Shown here: piece by piece, positions 52,886 to 61,959 of the stretch | Numbering within the stretch: the stretch's first letter is position 1 | How the letters are laid out: the number at the start of each line of letters is the position of its first letter | Source: Candidatus Baltobacteraceae bacterium | GTDB lineage: Bacteria; Vulcanimicrobiota; Vulcanimicrobiia; Vulcanimicrobiales; Vulcanimicrobiaceae | NCBI GenBank assembly: GCA_035502855.1 | Contig: DATJTX010000018.1 | Location: forward strand, 62,001-126,000 | Length of the DNA stretch: 64,000 nucleotides | Direction: 5' to 3' | The notes under the pieces: model-generated | Database searches by the model: none | Told to the model about the DNA's origin: nothing | Seen by the model: only the letters and a program-made list of their open reading frames with translations | Made by a program: the position numbers and the translations under genes

Positions 52886-53845
52886 ATGAAACGCATCGTG
52901 CTGGATGCGGACGAAGAAGCAACGGACGCGAATTTCGATGAAGCCCGCTACTTGAGCGCTAATCCAGATGTGCGATCCGCCGTCAGTAGGGGCGACTTTC
53001 CGTCGGGCCGCGCGCATTTCAATCGGTTTGGGAAGGATGAAGGGCGGCGTTTAGCGCGCAAAGCGCCCGAGTTGTCGGCGGTTAGAGGCCCAAAGATGGA
53101 AAGGCTGCGGCAATTTCTTCGCTCAGACATGGAACATCACTGGACCGATGACGGGAAGGTCAGCTATATTACGGAGGCGCTTCGGCAAGAGACCCAGATT
53201 GTCGATACCGATAACATTTCATCTCATGGTTACGATGCGGCTGTCGGCGCGATGATCGATAAGTACGAAGATGGCCTACTTCTCGATTGCGGCGCCGGAA
53301 GGAGGAATATCTATTATTCAAACGTCGTTAATTTCGAGATAGTCGATTATGATACGACCGACGTCCTCGGACTCGGCGAGTATCTCCCCTTTCGGGATAA
53401 CGTCTTCGATGCGGTAATTTCAGTCGCCGTCCTAGAACACGTGCACGATCCATTTAAGTGTGCGGCGGAAATCGCGCGTGTCCTCAAGAGGGGGGGAGAG
53501 CTTTTCTGTTGCGTTCCCTTCCTGCAGCCCCTGCATGGCTACCCGCACCACTACTTCAATGCGACGTCTCAGGGCATCCGAAGTCTCTTCGAGAGCGCGC
53601 TCGATGTCACAGACGTCACGGTTTACCCGAGCACTCACCCTGTGTGGGCGATCAACTGGATTCTTAACAGCTGGGCGCAGGGCCTCAGCGAGAAGACGCG
53701 GGAAGAATTTCTTTCCATGCGCGTTTCCGAGTTTCTGGCCCCTCCACCCTCGTTACTCACTCAAGCGTTCGCCGCCGACCTCTCGATGGAGAAGCAGCTA
53801 GAGCTTGCTTGTGCAACGGTCCTTACGGCACGGAAGGTGAAGTGA
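52886..53845 (+). CDS. SAM-dependent methyltransferase with N-terminal NPDV-type module
   Basis: A protein of about 319 residues (start 52886, or 52859). Residues about 15-55 read ANFDEARYLSANPDVRSAV...GRAHFNRFGKDEGRR, a short helical module often attached to glycan enzymes. The methyltransferase core has LLLDCGAGRRNIYYSNVV, IVDYDTTD, VFDAVISVAVLEHVHDPFK and the Cys pair in ELFCCVPFLQPLHGYPHHYF. It likely methylates a glycan sugar before export through the following ABC transporter. Confidence 0.75.
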   Translation: MKRIVLDADEEATDANFDEARYLSANPDVRSAVSRGDFPSGRAHFNRFGKDEGRRLARKAPELSAVRGPKMERLRQFLRSDMEHHWTDDGKVSYITEALRQETQIVDTDNISSHGYDAAVGAMIDKYEDGLLLDCGAGRRNIYYSNVVNFEIVDYDTTDVLGLGEYLPFRDNVFDAVISVAVLEHVHDPFKCAAEIARVLKRGGELFCCVPFLQPLHGYPHHYFNATSQGIRSLFESALDVTDVTVYPSTHPVWAINWILNSWAQGLSEKTREEFLSMRVSEFLAPPPSLLTQAFAADLSMEKQLELACATVLTARKVK

Positions 53846-53943
53846 ACGACCACGGCGATGCTCTGGCCGTTGCTCGCGAAGCAGGCAGCTCGTCGGTCCA
53901 TTGCCCCCGTTTGGCTTTTCTCTAATGCAAAAAGGATTGGTCC

Positions 53944-54711
53944 TTGCTCCGAACGCTCTATCGATTTAGATGGCTCATCTACGAGTTGGTAGTCCGCGAC
54001 TTAGTCGCTAGATATCGCGGATCGGTGTTCGGATTCTTCTGGACGCTCCTGAACCCGCTGTTGTTCATGATCGTCTACACGATGGTCTTTTCGCTGATCC
54101 TCCGCGTGGGCATGCCGCATTTTCCTGTCTACCTTCTGGCAGGCTTAATGCCGTTCCAATGGTTTTCCACCGCGATATTTGCCGGAACGAGCTCGATAAC
54201 CGATGGCGGAATGTACGTCGGCAAAACGGTCTTTGCCCCGGCAATTCTCATAGCGGTACCCGTCCTTTCCAATCTCGTGAATTTCTTGTTTTCTCTACCG
54301 ATCTTGCTCGCGGTCGCCCTCTTGAACCATGTTCCCGTTGGCTGGCCGCTTTTGGCGCTGCCGATTTTATTGGCGATCCAAGTTATCCTCACGCTCGGCA
54401 TCCTGATGTCGCTGGCCACTTTGAACGTCTTCTTCCGCGACCTGCAGCAACTCGTCGGTGTGCTGACGATGCTGCTGATGTACCTAACGCCGATCGTCTA
54501 TCCGCTCTCGATGGTGCCGGGAAGTTATAAGACGCCGATTCTCGCGAACCCGCTGACATCGCTGATCTCGGGGTATCAGGATATCTTCTACTTCAACCGA
54601 GCTCCTGATTGGAGCAACCTGGTGTACGCTCTCGCTTGGTCGGTGGCAGCGTTCTACATCGGCCGCCTCGTGTTTACGTACTATCAGGACTCGATTCCGG
54701 AGTACGTATAG
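53944..54711 (+). CDS. wzm: ABC-2 polysaccharide exporter permease
   Basis: A 255-residue membrane protein with six helices. LVVRDLVARYRGSVFGFFWTLLNPLLFMIVY at the N-terminus is the classic start of Wzm/TagG permeases, and LNVFFRDLQQLVGVLTMLLMYLTPIVYP is the conserved later loop. With the ATPase four bases downstream it exports completed polysaccharide across the inner membrane. It starts with TTG at 53944 after AAGGATTGG. Confidence 0.92.
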   Translation: MLRTLYRFRWLIYELVVRDLVARYRGSVFGFFWTLLNPLLFMIVYTMVFSLILRVGMPHFPVYLLAGLMPFQWFSTAIFAGTSSITDGGMYVGKTVFAPAILIAVPVLSNLVNFLFSLPILLAVALLNHVPVGWPLLALPILLAIQVILTLGILMSLATLNVFFRDLQQLVGVLTMLLMYLTPIVYPLSMVPGSYKTPILANPLTSLISGYQDIFYFNRAPDWSNLVYALAWSVAAFYIGRLVFTYYQDSIPEYV

Positions 54712-54715
54712 TTAT

Positions 54716-55477
54716 ATGGATGCGATCGTCGTCGAGAACGTCTCGAAGCGTTTCCGGGTTCTCACGATCCCCAAGCAAGCGTCGCTCAAGCAAGCCATCG
54801 TCGGCCTCAAAGTGCTCGACCTCGCCAAACGCAAGACGCTCTTCGTCGAAGCGATCAATGACGTGAGCTTCCGCGTGCAGACCGGAACGACGCTGGGGAT
54901 CATCGGGAAAAACGGATCGGGGAAATCGACGCTCCTGCGGCTGCTGGCCGGTATCTACACCCCCAATCAGGGCTCGATTCGCGTTCGCGGAGAGATCGCG
55001 CCGCTGCTGAGCCTCGGCATCGGTTTTCACCCCGAAATGACCGGGAGGGAAAACGTCAAGCTGTACGGCCTCGTTCTTGGCCTCACGCCCCGGGAAATCG
55101 AAAGCAAATTCGAAGAAATCGTGGAGTTTGCCGAGCTGCGCGATTTCATCGATGCGCCGGTCAAGGTGTATTCATCCGGGATGTATATGCGCCTTGCCTT
55201 CGCTGTCGCGGTAAGCGTTAATCCCGACATACTTCTATTGGACGAAGTTCTGGCGGTCGGCGACGAGGCCTTCGGCGCGAAGTGTTACGCGCGGATCCGG
55301 GAGTTCAAGAAGCAAGGTAAGACCATCGTCCTCGTGACCCACTCAACGGCAACGCTGCTCGATTTTTGCGATAGTGCGCTGTGGATCGACGAAGGATCGA
55401 TCCGATTATACGGCCTCTGCGATCACGTTGCCGAAGCGTACCATCAGGCGATGCAGGCTCAGGCGATCGCGGGATAA
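54716..55477 (+). CDS. wzt: ABC polysaccharide exporter ATPase, short form
   Basis: A 253-residue ABC ATPase. Walker A is GIIGKNGSGKSTLLRLLAG, the signature is VYSSGMYMRLAFAVA, and Walker B is PDILLLDEVLAVGDE. It ends soon after the nucleotide-binding domain, so the C-terminal carbohydrate-binding domain found in many O-antigen Wzt proteins is missing. That suggests transport without cap recognition, as in the capsule/teichoic type. Its TAA overlaps the ATG of the next glycosyltransferase. Confidence 0.92.
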   Translation: MDAIVVENVSKRFRVLTIPKQASLKQAIVGLKVLDLAKRKTLFVEAINDVSFRVQTGTTLGIIGKNGSGKSTLLRLLAGIYTPNQGSIRVRGEIAPLLSLGIGFHPEMTGRENVKLYGLVLGLTPREIESKFEEIVEFAELRDFIDAPVKVYSSGMYMRLAFAVAVSVNPDILLLDEVLAVGDEAFGAKCYARIREFKKQGKTIVLVTHSTATLLDFCDSALWIDEGSIRLYGLCDHVAEAYHQAMQAQAIAG

Positions 55478-57270
55478 TGCCGCACGGATCGCCGGAAGAA
55501 GCTCAGATCGCGGCTCTGAAAAGCCTGGTAGAAAAGCTGCGGCGGCGCATCGGTTTTATCGAACGAAGCAGATTCTGGAAGATCCGCGAACGATGGTTCG
55601 CGCTCAGGGCCCATTTCGGCGTCCGAGGCGATCCGGTTCCGCCGCTGCCGCCGGTCGACTACGCCGAAGCCATGGACGTGCAGGACCCGTACGCGCGCTG
55701 GTTGATCCACCACGAGCCGCGCGAATCGGACCTGTGCAGATTGCGCGAGGTTGCCCACACGTTTCAAAGCCCGCCGTCGATTTGCGTCGTCGTCGACGAC
55801 GCCTCGGCGGATGCAAGCGATGCAATCGACGGCGTCCTGCGGCAAGCGTATCCATGGGTTCGCCTGTTGCGCACGAGCGAATGCTCTCACGGCAGCGATG
55901 CAGCGGTGCGCTTCAATGCGGCGCTGGAAGCTTGCACCGAACACTTTGTTGCGTTTTGCGATCCTGACGAGGTCCTGGCGCCGGATGCCTCTTTCGAGGT
56001 CGCGGTCACCTCTTACGAGAGGCCTGAGGCCGACGTGATCTACGGCGACCGGGATACGGCCTCGGCAAACGGACGGCGCTCGAAGCCGCTCTTCTTGCCC
56101 GATTGGTCGCCCGAAACGTTTCTCTGCCAAATGTATACCGGCCGTTTGGTCTTTTATCGCCGTGAACTGGTCGTTGCGGCCGGCGGGTTCCGCAGCGGGT
56201 TCGGCACCGCCGCGCATTACGATTTAGCGCTTCGGGCAACGGAACGCAGCAAGGCCATCGAACACCGCGGGCGCATATTCTACCACGAGAAAGCGGAGCA
56301 AGCAGGGGCGATCGACAAGCAGGACGCGGCGAAAGCGATACGATCCGCACTTGAAAGACGCGGGGAAGAAGGGCGGCTCGAGCATCCCTTTCCGGAGGTT
56401 GATTCAACGATCGTTCGGTATGCGATCACGAAACCGGCGCAGGTTGAGATCATCCTTCCCACTCGCGATCTCCCCGATTTTCTCGGCCGCTGCTTGACGA
56501 GCATTTTCGACCGCTCGACCTATCGCGATTTTCGGGTCAATGTCATCGATAACGGGAGCATCGAGCCTGCGACGGAGCACCTGTTGCGTGACTGGCACGA
56601 TCGAGAGCCGCGGCGATTCCGCGTCGTCAAGCTCGACCAGCCGTTTAATTTTTCGCGGCTTGTAAACTTCGGAGCGCGGTCGTGCGATGGTCCGTACCTT
56701 CTTTTGCTCAATAACGATACCGAGATAATCACTAACGACTGGATCGAAGCCATGGTCGAACAGGCGCAGCGCCCGGCAATCGGTGTGGTCGGAGCGCGCC
56801 TGCTGTACGAAGATGGATCGCTTCAACACGCCGGCGTCGTCGTCGGACTAGGCGAGTTGGCGGGCCACGTGTACCGGCGTGCGTCTCGTGACGATCAGGG
56901 GCCCGGCGGCGAGATCCTTACGGTACGCAACTACTCGGCAGTGACTGCCGCCTGCATGATGGTACGCCGCGACGTGTTCGAAGCGGTAGACGGATTCGAC
57001 GAACGGCTCCCGATCGAGTTCAACGACACCGACTTCTGTTTGCGGATATTAGGCCTTGGCTATCGGAACGTCTACGTGCCTCATGCCGCCTTGCTTCATC
57101 ACGAATCCAAGACGAGAGGCAGCGGCGAACGTTCATCCGCGTCTTCGGCGCACAAATCCAGCGGGCGGGCGCTATTTCGCGAGCGATGGCAAACGTCGAG
57201 CTATCGAGACCCGTATTACAACGGCAACCTGACAACCGTTACCGATGACGGTGCCATAGCTCTGCCCTAA
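55477..57270 (+). CDS. Tandem family 2 glycosyltransferase (first domain divergent)
   Basis: A 597-residue protein with two GT-A domains. The first (about 95-310) is degraded in its opening strand (PSICVVVDDASADAS) but keeps FCDPDEVLAPDASF at the DxD site. The second (about 330-560) is canonical: EIILPTRDLPDFLGRCLTSIF, IDNGS, LLLLNNDTEIITNDW, FNDTDFCLRILGLGYRNVYVPH. The N-terminal 60 residues resemble those of the gene at 58225-60177 (PYxRWxxxxxPRESD), so the two are paralogues. It is translationally coupled to wzt. Confidence 0.86.
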   Translation: MPHGSPEEAQIAALKSLVEKLRRRIGFIERSRFWKIRERWFALRAHFGVRGDPVPPLPPVDYAEAMDVQDPYARWLIHHEPRESDLCRLREVAHTFQSPPSICVVVDDASADASDAIDGVLRQAYPWVRLLRTSECSHGSDAAVRFNAALEACTEHFVAFCDPDEVLAPDASFEVAVTSYERPEADVIYGDRDTASANGRRSKPLFLPDWSPETFLCQMYTGRLVFYRRELVVAAGGFRSGFGTAAHYDLALRATERSKAIEHRGRIFYHEKAEQAGAIDKQDAAKAIRSALERRGEEGRLEHPFPEVDSTIVRYAITKPAQVEIILPTRDLPDFLGRCLTSIFDRSTYRDFRVNVIDNGSIEPATEHLLRDWHDREPRRFRVVKLDQPFNFSRLVNFGARSCDGPYLLLLNNDTEIITNDWIEAMVEQAQRPAIGVVGARLLYEDGSLQHAGVVVGLGELAGHVYRRASRDDQGPGGEILTVRNYSAVTAACMMVRRDVFEAVDGFDERLPIEFNDTDFCLRILGLGYRNVYVPHAALLHHESKTRGSGERSSASSAHKSSGRALFRERWQTSSYRDPYYNGNLTTVTDDGAIALP

Positions 57271-57280
57271 TGTGGATCGG

Positions 57281-58246
57281 CTAGTCGCGCCCAAAACGGT
57301 AGAGCCGGCGCAGCCCCAACTTCAGCGACCAGAACGGACTGCGCTGGATCGCTCGGGTCATTTCGTGGATCTCATGGCCGCCCCGTCGAATCTCTTCGAG
57401 TTCCTCGGCAACGTGCTTCTCAAAATCTCCGAGAAGCTCGCGATAGTTTTGTTCGAGCGCATCGAAACGCGCAACAGCGGATTCCACGGCGGAGCGCTGG
57501 ACCGCTAGTTCGGCGGATAAGCTGTGCTGCCGTTCGAGCGCCCCAGCCGCCTCCAACTCCAACTGGGCGATACGCTCGGCGTTCTCCTTACCGGTGCGGA
57601 TCAGTTCCGCTTCCCGATCGGCCGACGCCGCCAGATCGCGATCCACCTGCGCGACTCGTTCGCGCGTATCAAACTCCAATGTGGCCCGTTGCTCGATCAA
57701 CGCCAACAAAGTATCTTCCCGCATCCGCAGGAGCGCCTGGGCCTCCTTCTCTTCGGTTTCGAGCGCTGCGACACGAAGGTCTTGCGCGGGATCGGGAATC
57801 GACAGCACGACGAGGCCTTCCGGCGCCAAGAGCGCTCGCGCCTCATCTAAGAGACGCCCGGGGTTGCGTACGCGGTCGAGGATGTCGCCGAAAACGACTA
57901 CATCGAATAGACGCTCGGGAAGCACATCGGCGAGCGAACGGCTATCGAGATCTGCAACGATAACGTCTTCGCAGTAGGCTCGAACCTCGTCCGCTAAACG
58001 GGGGCTTCGCTCGATCCCAGTGACGCTGCAGCCGTTTGCTCTCATGAACTCGGCGAGCCGCCCGCTTCCGCACTCGAGGTTCAGGACTCGTTTTCCGGAC
58101 CCCACGAGATCGAGAACCGTAGCAGAACGGCTGGAAAGGAGGGAGTGACTGTCCACTGCAGCTAACTTTTTGCTTCGATTCCTACCGGCACCTTTCGCTG
58201 CCTGCGCATCACGTTTCGAAGGGGATGCGTAGAAGGACCTTAGCAA
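57281..58246 (-). CDS. Methyltransferase with long C-terminal coiled coil
   Basis: A 321-residue protein opposite to the surrounding genes. RVLNLECGSGRLAEFMRANG is a SAM loop (with LEC in place of the usual GCG start), GIERSPRLADEV the next strand and FDVVVFGDILDRVRNPGRLL motif IV. From about 165 to 305 the heptads are rich in Ala, Glu, Gln and Leu (a coiled coil). It may be tied to chain-length control, as coiled coils are in WbdD-like terminators, but it has no kinase domain. Its start overlaps the divergent GT gene by 22 bases. Confidence 0.7.
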   Translation of the reverse strand: MLRSFYASPSKRDAQAAKGAGRNRSKKLAAVDSHSLLSSRSATVLDLVGSGKRVLNLECGSGRLAEFMRANGCSVTGIERSPRLADEVRAYCEDVIVADLDSRSLADVLPERLFDVVVFGDILDRVRNPGRLLDEARALLAPEGLVVLSIPDPAQDLRVAALETEEKEAQALLRMREDTLLALIEQRATLEFDTRERVAQVDRDLAASADREAELIRTGKENAERIAQLELEAAGALERQHSLSAELAVQRSAVESAVARFDALEQNYRELLGDFEKHVAEELEEIRRGGHEIHEMTRAIQRSPFWSLKLGLRRLYRFGRD

Positions 58247-60177
58247 TTTTGGAAGAGCCGCGATACCTCAAAGACTCGCCCATACTCGCCGAACAATTGC
58301 GGCAACTTCGGGTCGCGAAGAAAGCTCTTCGCGCCGTGGTTCATGAATATCGCGTCGTCGAGCGGAGCAAATTCGCACGGATGCGTTCAGCATGGTGCGG
58401 CCTCTTGGAGTTGTTCACCGAAGGCTCGACAAGATTCATGCCGTCCTTGACCGAGGAGGAAGAAACCGGCGCACCACGCGCCGTGCCCGACGACGACCCC
58501 TACACTCGCTGGATGGCCATTCACAATCCGCGCGAGAGCGATTTTGAAGCAATGCGGGCGGAAATAGGCCGGTTTACCCAGACTCCGCTCATCAGTATCA
58601 TCATGCCCGTGTACAACACACCCGAGAAGTATTTGCGGGCGGCGATCGACTCGGTTCGTCAACAGATTTATCCGCATTGGGAACTCTGCATCGCCGACGA
58701 CAACTCCTCGAGCCGCCGGCATCGTGAGGTCCTGGCGGAATACGCCGCGCTTGACCCGCGCATCAGGATCGTGTACCGCGCGGTAAATGGGCACATTTCG
58801 CACGCATCGAACTCGGCCCTCGAACTAGCCACCGGCGAGTTCGTTGGCTTCCTCGATCACGACGACGTGCTGGCGCGCGAGGCGCTTTACGAGGTGGCTA
58901 ACATCGTCGATCGCCACCCCGATGCCGATATGATCTACTCGGACGAGGATAAGATCCACGATGATGATCGTCGCACCGACCCATACTTCAAGCCGGATTG
59001 GTGCCCCGACTCCTTCCTCTCACGTATGTATACGTGCCACTTTGGCGTGTATCGTCGCTCCCTCGTCGAAGCCGTCGGACGTCTTCGGCCCGGGTTTGAA
59101 GGAAGCCAAGATTACGATCTCGTCCTGCGCTTGACCGAACGCACGACTCGCATCCACCACATACCCAAGATTCTGTACCACTGGCGCGTACATCCAGCCT
59201 CAATGGCTAGCGGTGAATCTTCCAAGCCATACTCAACGATCGCGGCCGAGCGCGCGCTGAACGAAGCGCTGGTTCGCCGTAACGAGCCAGGTGTGGCCAG
59301 ATCTTTGCCAGACCGCGGCATCTATGTCGTCCGCTATGAGATTAAGTCACCGGGTCTCGTGAACGTTATCATCCCGACGCGGGATCATGGAGAGGACGTC
59401 GATCGGTGCCTCACGACGCTGTTTGAAAAGACGACCAACCGGGACTTCGAGGTCTTGCTTTTGGACAACGGGAGCACCGATCCGGGATCTCTTGCCGTCT
59501 TTGAACGGTGGGCGCGAAAGGAAAAGCGAATTCGAATCGTACCGTATGACGTGCCCTTCAATTTCTCGCAGATCAACAACTACGCGGTCGCGCGATCGAA
59601 CGGTCCGTATCTGCTCTTTCTGAACAACGACACCGAAATCATCACTCCCGACTGGATGGAAGCTATGGTGGAGCACGCGCAACGCTCGACTATCGGCGCT
59701 GTCGGTGCGTTACTCTTGTATCCCGACGGATCCGTCCAGCACGCAGGCGTCGTCATAGGGCTCGGCGGCGTCGCCGGGCATAGTCACAAGTACTATCCGG
59801 GAGATGCTCCTGGCTATTTCTCTGCATTGAAGACCGTCAACAACTATTCAGCCGTTACCGGTGCATGTATGATGGTTCGCCGCGACGTTTTCGAGAGCGT
59901 GGGCGGCTTCGACGAGAAGCTGGCCTTTGCATTCAATGATGTCGATTTCTGCCTCAAGGTGCGTCAGGCGGGATACCAAAATGTGTTTTTACCGCACGTC
60001 AGACTCTACCACTACGAGTCGAAGAGCCGAGGCCTCGAAACGACCCCTGAAAAGCAAGCGCGATTCGAACGCGAGGTCAATACGATGATCGATCGCTGGA
60101 AAACGGACGTGACACCCGATCCGTGTTACAGTCCAAACCTGACACTGGCCCACGAAAACTTCGCGATACGGCTGTGA
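58225..60177 (+). CDS. Tandem family 2 glycosyltransferase
   Basis: A 650-residue protein with two complete GT-A domains. The first: LISIIMPVYNTPEKYLRAAIDSV, IADDNSS, FVGFLDHDDVLAREAL, IYSDEDKI. The second: NVIIPTRDHGEDVDRCLTTLF, LLDNGSTDPGSL, LLFLNNDTEIITPDWMEAMVEHA, FNDVDFCLKVRQAGYQNVFLPH. It probably adds two sugars to the growing chain. Its last four bases overlap the sulfotransferase-like gene (GTGA). Confidence 0.9.
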   Translation: MRRRTLAILEEPRYLKDSPILAEQLRQLRVAKKALRAVVHEYRVVERSKFARMRSAWCGLLELFTEGSTRFMPSLTEEEETGAPRAVPDDDPYTRWMAIHNPRESDFEAMRAEIGRFTQTPLISIIMPVYNTPEKYLRAAIDSVRQQIYPHWELCIADDNSSSRRHREVLAEYAALDPRIRIVYRAVNGHISHASNSALELATGEFVGFLDHDDVLAREALYEVANIVDRHPDADMIYSDEDKIHDDDRRTDPYFKPDWCPDSFLSRMYTCHFGVYRRSLVEAVGRLRPGFEGSQDYDLVLRLTERTTRIHHIPKILYHWRVHPASMASGESSKPYSTIAAERALNEALVRRNEPGVARSLPDRGIYVVRYEIKSPGLVNVIIPTRDHGEDVDRCLTTLFEKTTNRDFEVLLLDNGSTDPGSLAVFERWARKEKRIRIVPYDVPFNFSQINNYAVARSNGPYLLFLNNDTEIITPDWMEAMVEHAQRSTIGAVGALLLYPDGSVQHAGVVIGLGGVAGHSHKYYPGDAPGYFSALKTVNNYSAVTGACMMVRRDVFESVGGFDEKLAFAFNDVDFCLKVRQAGYQNVFLPHVRLYHYESKSRGLETTPEKQARFEREVNTMIDRWKTDVTPDPCYSPNLTLAHENFAIRL

Positions 60178-61124
60178 CTCAAGGCGAATGCGCTAAACGC
60201 ATTATCGTCGTGCTCGGAATGCATCGCTCCGGGACGTCCGTAACGATGAATCTGCTCAACGCTTTTGGCGTCCCCCTGAGCGATGATCTCATGGACCCGA
60301 CCGAGCACAATGCCAGAGGCTATTTTGAATCCACGACGATCTTTCGGCTTCACGACGAGATCTTTGAAGCGATGGGAACGACTTGGATGACCAGCAGTCT
60401 CGTCATCCCGTTAGCAAAAAACCGGTGGCGGACCGCGCGCGTTCAGACCCTGAAGGCGGAGCTTTCCGGCATCGTGCAGCGCGAGCTGGAGAAACACGAC
60501 GGCCTCTGGGGCTTCAAGGACCCGCGCACTGCGCGCCTCCTGCCGCTTTGGCTCGAATTGATCGAAGAGCTCGGGCTCGATCCGCGTTTTGTGCTGGCAA
60601 CGCGCAACCCGAGCGACGTGGCGAAGTCGCTTTTTTCGCGCGACGGGATCGATCCTATCGACGCCGAGATTCTGTGGCTCGAGCATAATGCCGATGTGGT
60701 GTTGAACCTGCGCGGAAGGCTCGATGCTATCGTCGACTACAGCGTATGGATGAACGATCCCGTCGAACAAGCTCGATATATGCTGGAACGGCTGCACCTC
60801 GATTGGGAGGGAACGGCGGAAGATATCAAACGCATCACTAGCGACGTTATTGCGGCGGATCTGCGTCACCACGACAGTGCCGTTTCGTCGTTCAAACTGC
60901 CCTTCACGGCACCGTTTTATCGCGCATTGTTGAATCGAGACCTGACCAAGCTCTATAGCCTTTCCGAAGCGTTCAACGCCGCGCGCGGGTTCGCGGAAGC
61001 CGTTCTAGCGCCTTCGCGCAGAGAACTCCAGCGGCAGATCATCGACCAACTCTCTCCGGTCATTCAGGCTCGCGGCGAGCGGATCGTCGACTTAGAAGCG
61101 CAGTTGGCTAAGCGGAATGGCTAG
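60174..61124 (+). CDS. Sulfotransferase-family protein
   Basis: A 316-residue protein starting with GTG at 60174. RIIVVLGMHRSGTSVTMNLL is the PAPS 5'-phosphosulfate loop (HRSGTS), and FVLATRNPSDVAKSLFSRDG matches the 3'-phosphate region with the RNPxD...S pattern. GLWGFKDPRTARLLPLWLELI is conserved in this group. It would sulfate a glycan or act on an activated sugar, though some members in glycan clusters lack proven activity. A C-terminal helix follows. Confidence 0.82.
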   Translation: MTQGECAKRIIVVLGMHRSGTSVTMNLLNAFGVPLSDDLMDPTEHNARGYFESTTIFRLHDEIFEAMGTTWMTSSLVIPLAKNRWRTARVQTLKAELSGIVQRELEKHDGLWGFKDPRTARLLPLWLELIEELGLDPRFVLATRNPSDVAKSLFSRDGIDPIDAEILWLEHNADVVLNLRGRLDAIVDYSVWMNDPVEQARYMLERLHLDWEGTAEDIKRITSDVIAADLRHHDSAVSSFKLPFTAPFYRALLNRDLTKLYSLSEAFNAARGFAEAVLAPSRRELQRQIIDQLSPVIQARGERIVDLEAQLAKRNG

Positions 61125-61959
61125 GTCGAGAATAGACGTTACGGATACCGGCGGGCTTCTCGGGAAAGCTCTCGGGCAAGTCGACGAGTTGTTTTTCGTA
61201 GACTCGTCGATGCGAACAATTCCCGTCGGAGAAGCGCGGGAAGTCCCGTCCGGCTGCAGCATGGTTGTGCGCGGATGGGCGCTCAATCCCGAACCGCTCC
61301 GAGCGGCCGATCGCCTTTGCTTCACGCTGGGCCGTCCGGAGCGAGCCGTTGATTTGTCCTACGGTCAGGAGCGGAACGACGTCGCTCGAGCCATGAACGA
61401 TCCGTCCTGCGCTGCGGCTGGATTCAAGCAGATCGTGCCGCTCGATGGTCTTGCGTTGGGAACCCACACGCTGCGCATCATGGCGATCGATGAAAAGCGC
61501 TGCGGCTACTATGAACTCGATGACGAGCGCACCCTCGTCATCGTGGAATCGCGACGCCTCTTCTCGGGTACGTCGCCGGTCGTAGGGCGAATGCAGTTCG
61601 GAATCGAGCGACTGGAAACCACTTCCGGCCGGCGGGATCTCGACGGGAAGACGCTACGCGCGAGAATCGGTGATATCGTCATCGCGAGCGGCTGGGCGAT
61701 CGACATGGACCGGCGCTGCGCCGCCGGCGACGTGTTCGGCGTCGTCGACGGCGATCGCTACGTGTTGGCTGTCAACGGGATGCCTCGCGCCGAGGTCGCG
61801 GCCGGATTCGGCGCGCCTTCGGCACGTGCGTGCGGCTTCGCGCTACGCATCCGGACGAGCACGCTGAGCGCGGGACTCCACGACCTCTCGCTCGCGGCAG
61901 TTGCGCGCGAAGGCAACGATTACGAGGTCATCCCGCTCGCCTGCCTCGACTTGAGGTAG
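61117..61959 (+). CDS. Unknown protein with two copies of a beta-rich glycan-cluster module
   Basis: A 280-residue protein made of two similar units of about 110 residues. Unit 1 (about 30-135): VVRGWALNPEPLRAADRLCF, DLSYGQERNDVARAMNDPSCAAAGFKQIVPL and LALGTHTLRIMAID. Unit 2 (about 160-275): VIASGWAIDMDRRCAAGDVFGVVDG, MPRAEVAAGFGAPSARACGFALRI, LSAGLHDLSLAAV. Such GWAxD...GxHxL modules accompany glycosyltransferases and may bind or cap glycans; function is not established. It overlaps the sulfotransferase gene by eight bases and the convergent rmlD by 40. Confidence 0.65.
   Translation: MARSRIDVTDTGGLLGKALGQVDELFFVDSSMRTIPVGEAREVPSGCSMVVRGWALNPEPLRAADRLCFTLGRPERAVDLSYGQERNDVARAMNDPSCAAAGFKQIVPLDGLALGTHTLRIMAIDEKRCGYYELDDERTLVIVESRRLFSGTSPVVGRMQFGIERLETTSGRRDLDGKTLRARIGDIVIASGWAIDMDRRCAAGDVFGVVDGDRYVLAVNGMPRAEVAAGFGAPSARACGFALRIRTSTLSAGLHDLSLAAVAREGNDYEVIPLACLDLR

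Noticed and set aside
55477-57270. First domain of the tandem glycosyltransferase as dead
   Set aside because: Its opening strand is divergent, but an Asp-x-Asp-like site (DPD) is kept, so loss of activity cannot be claimed.
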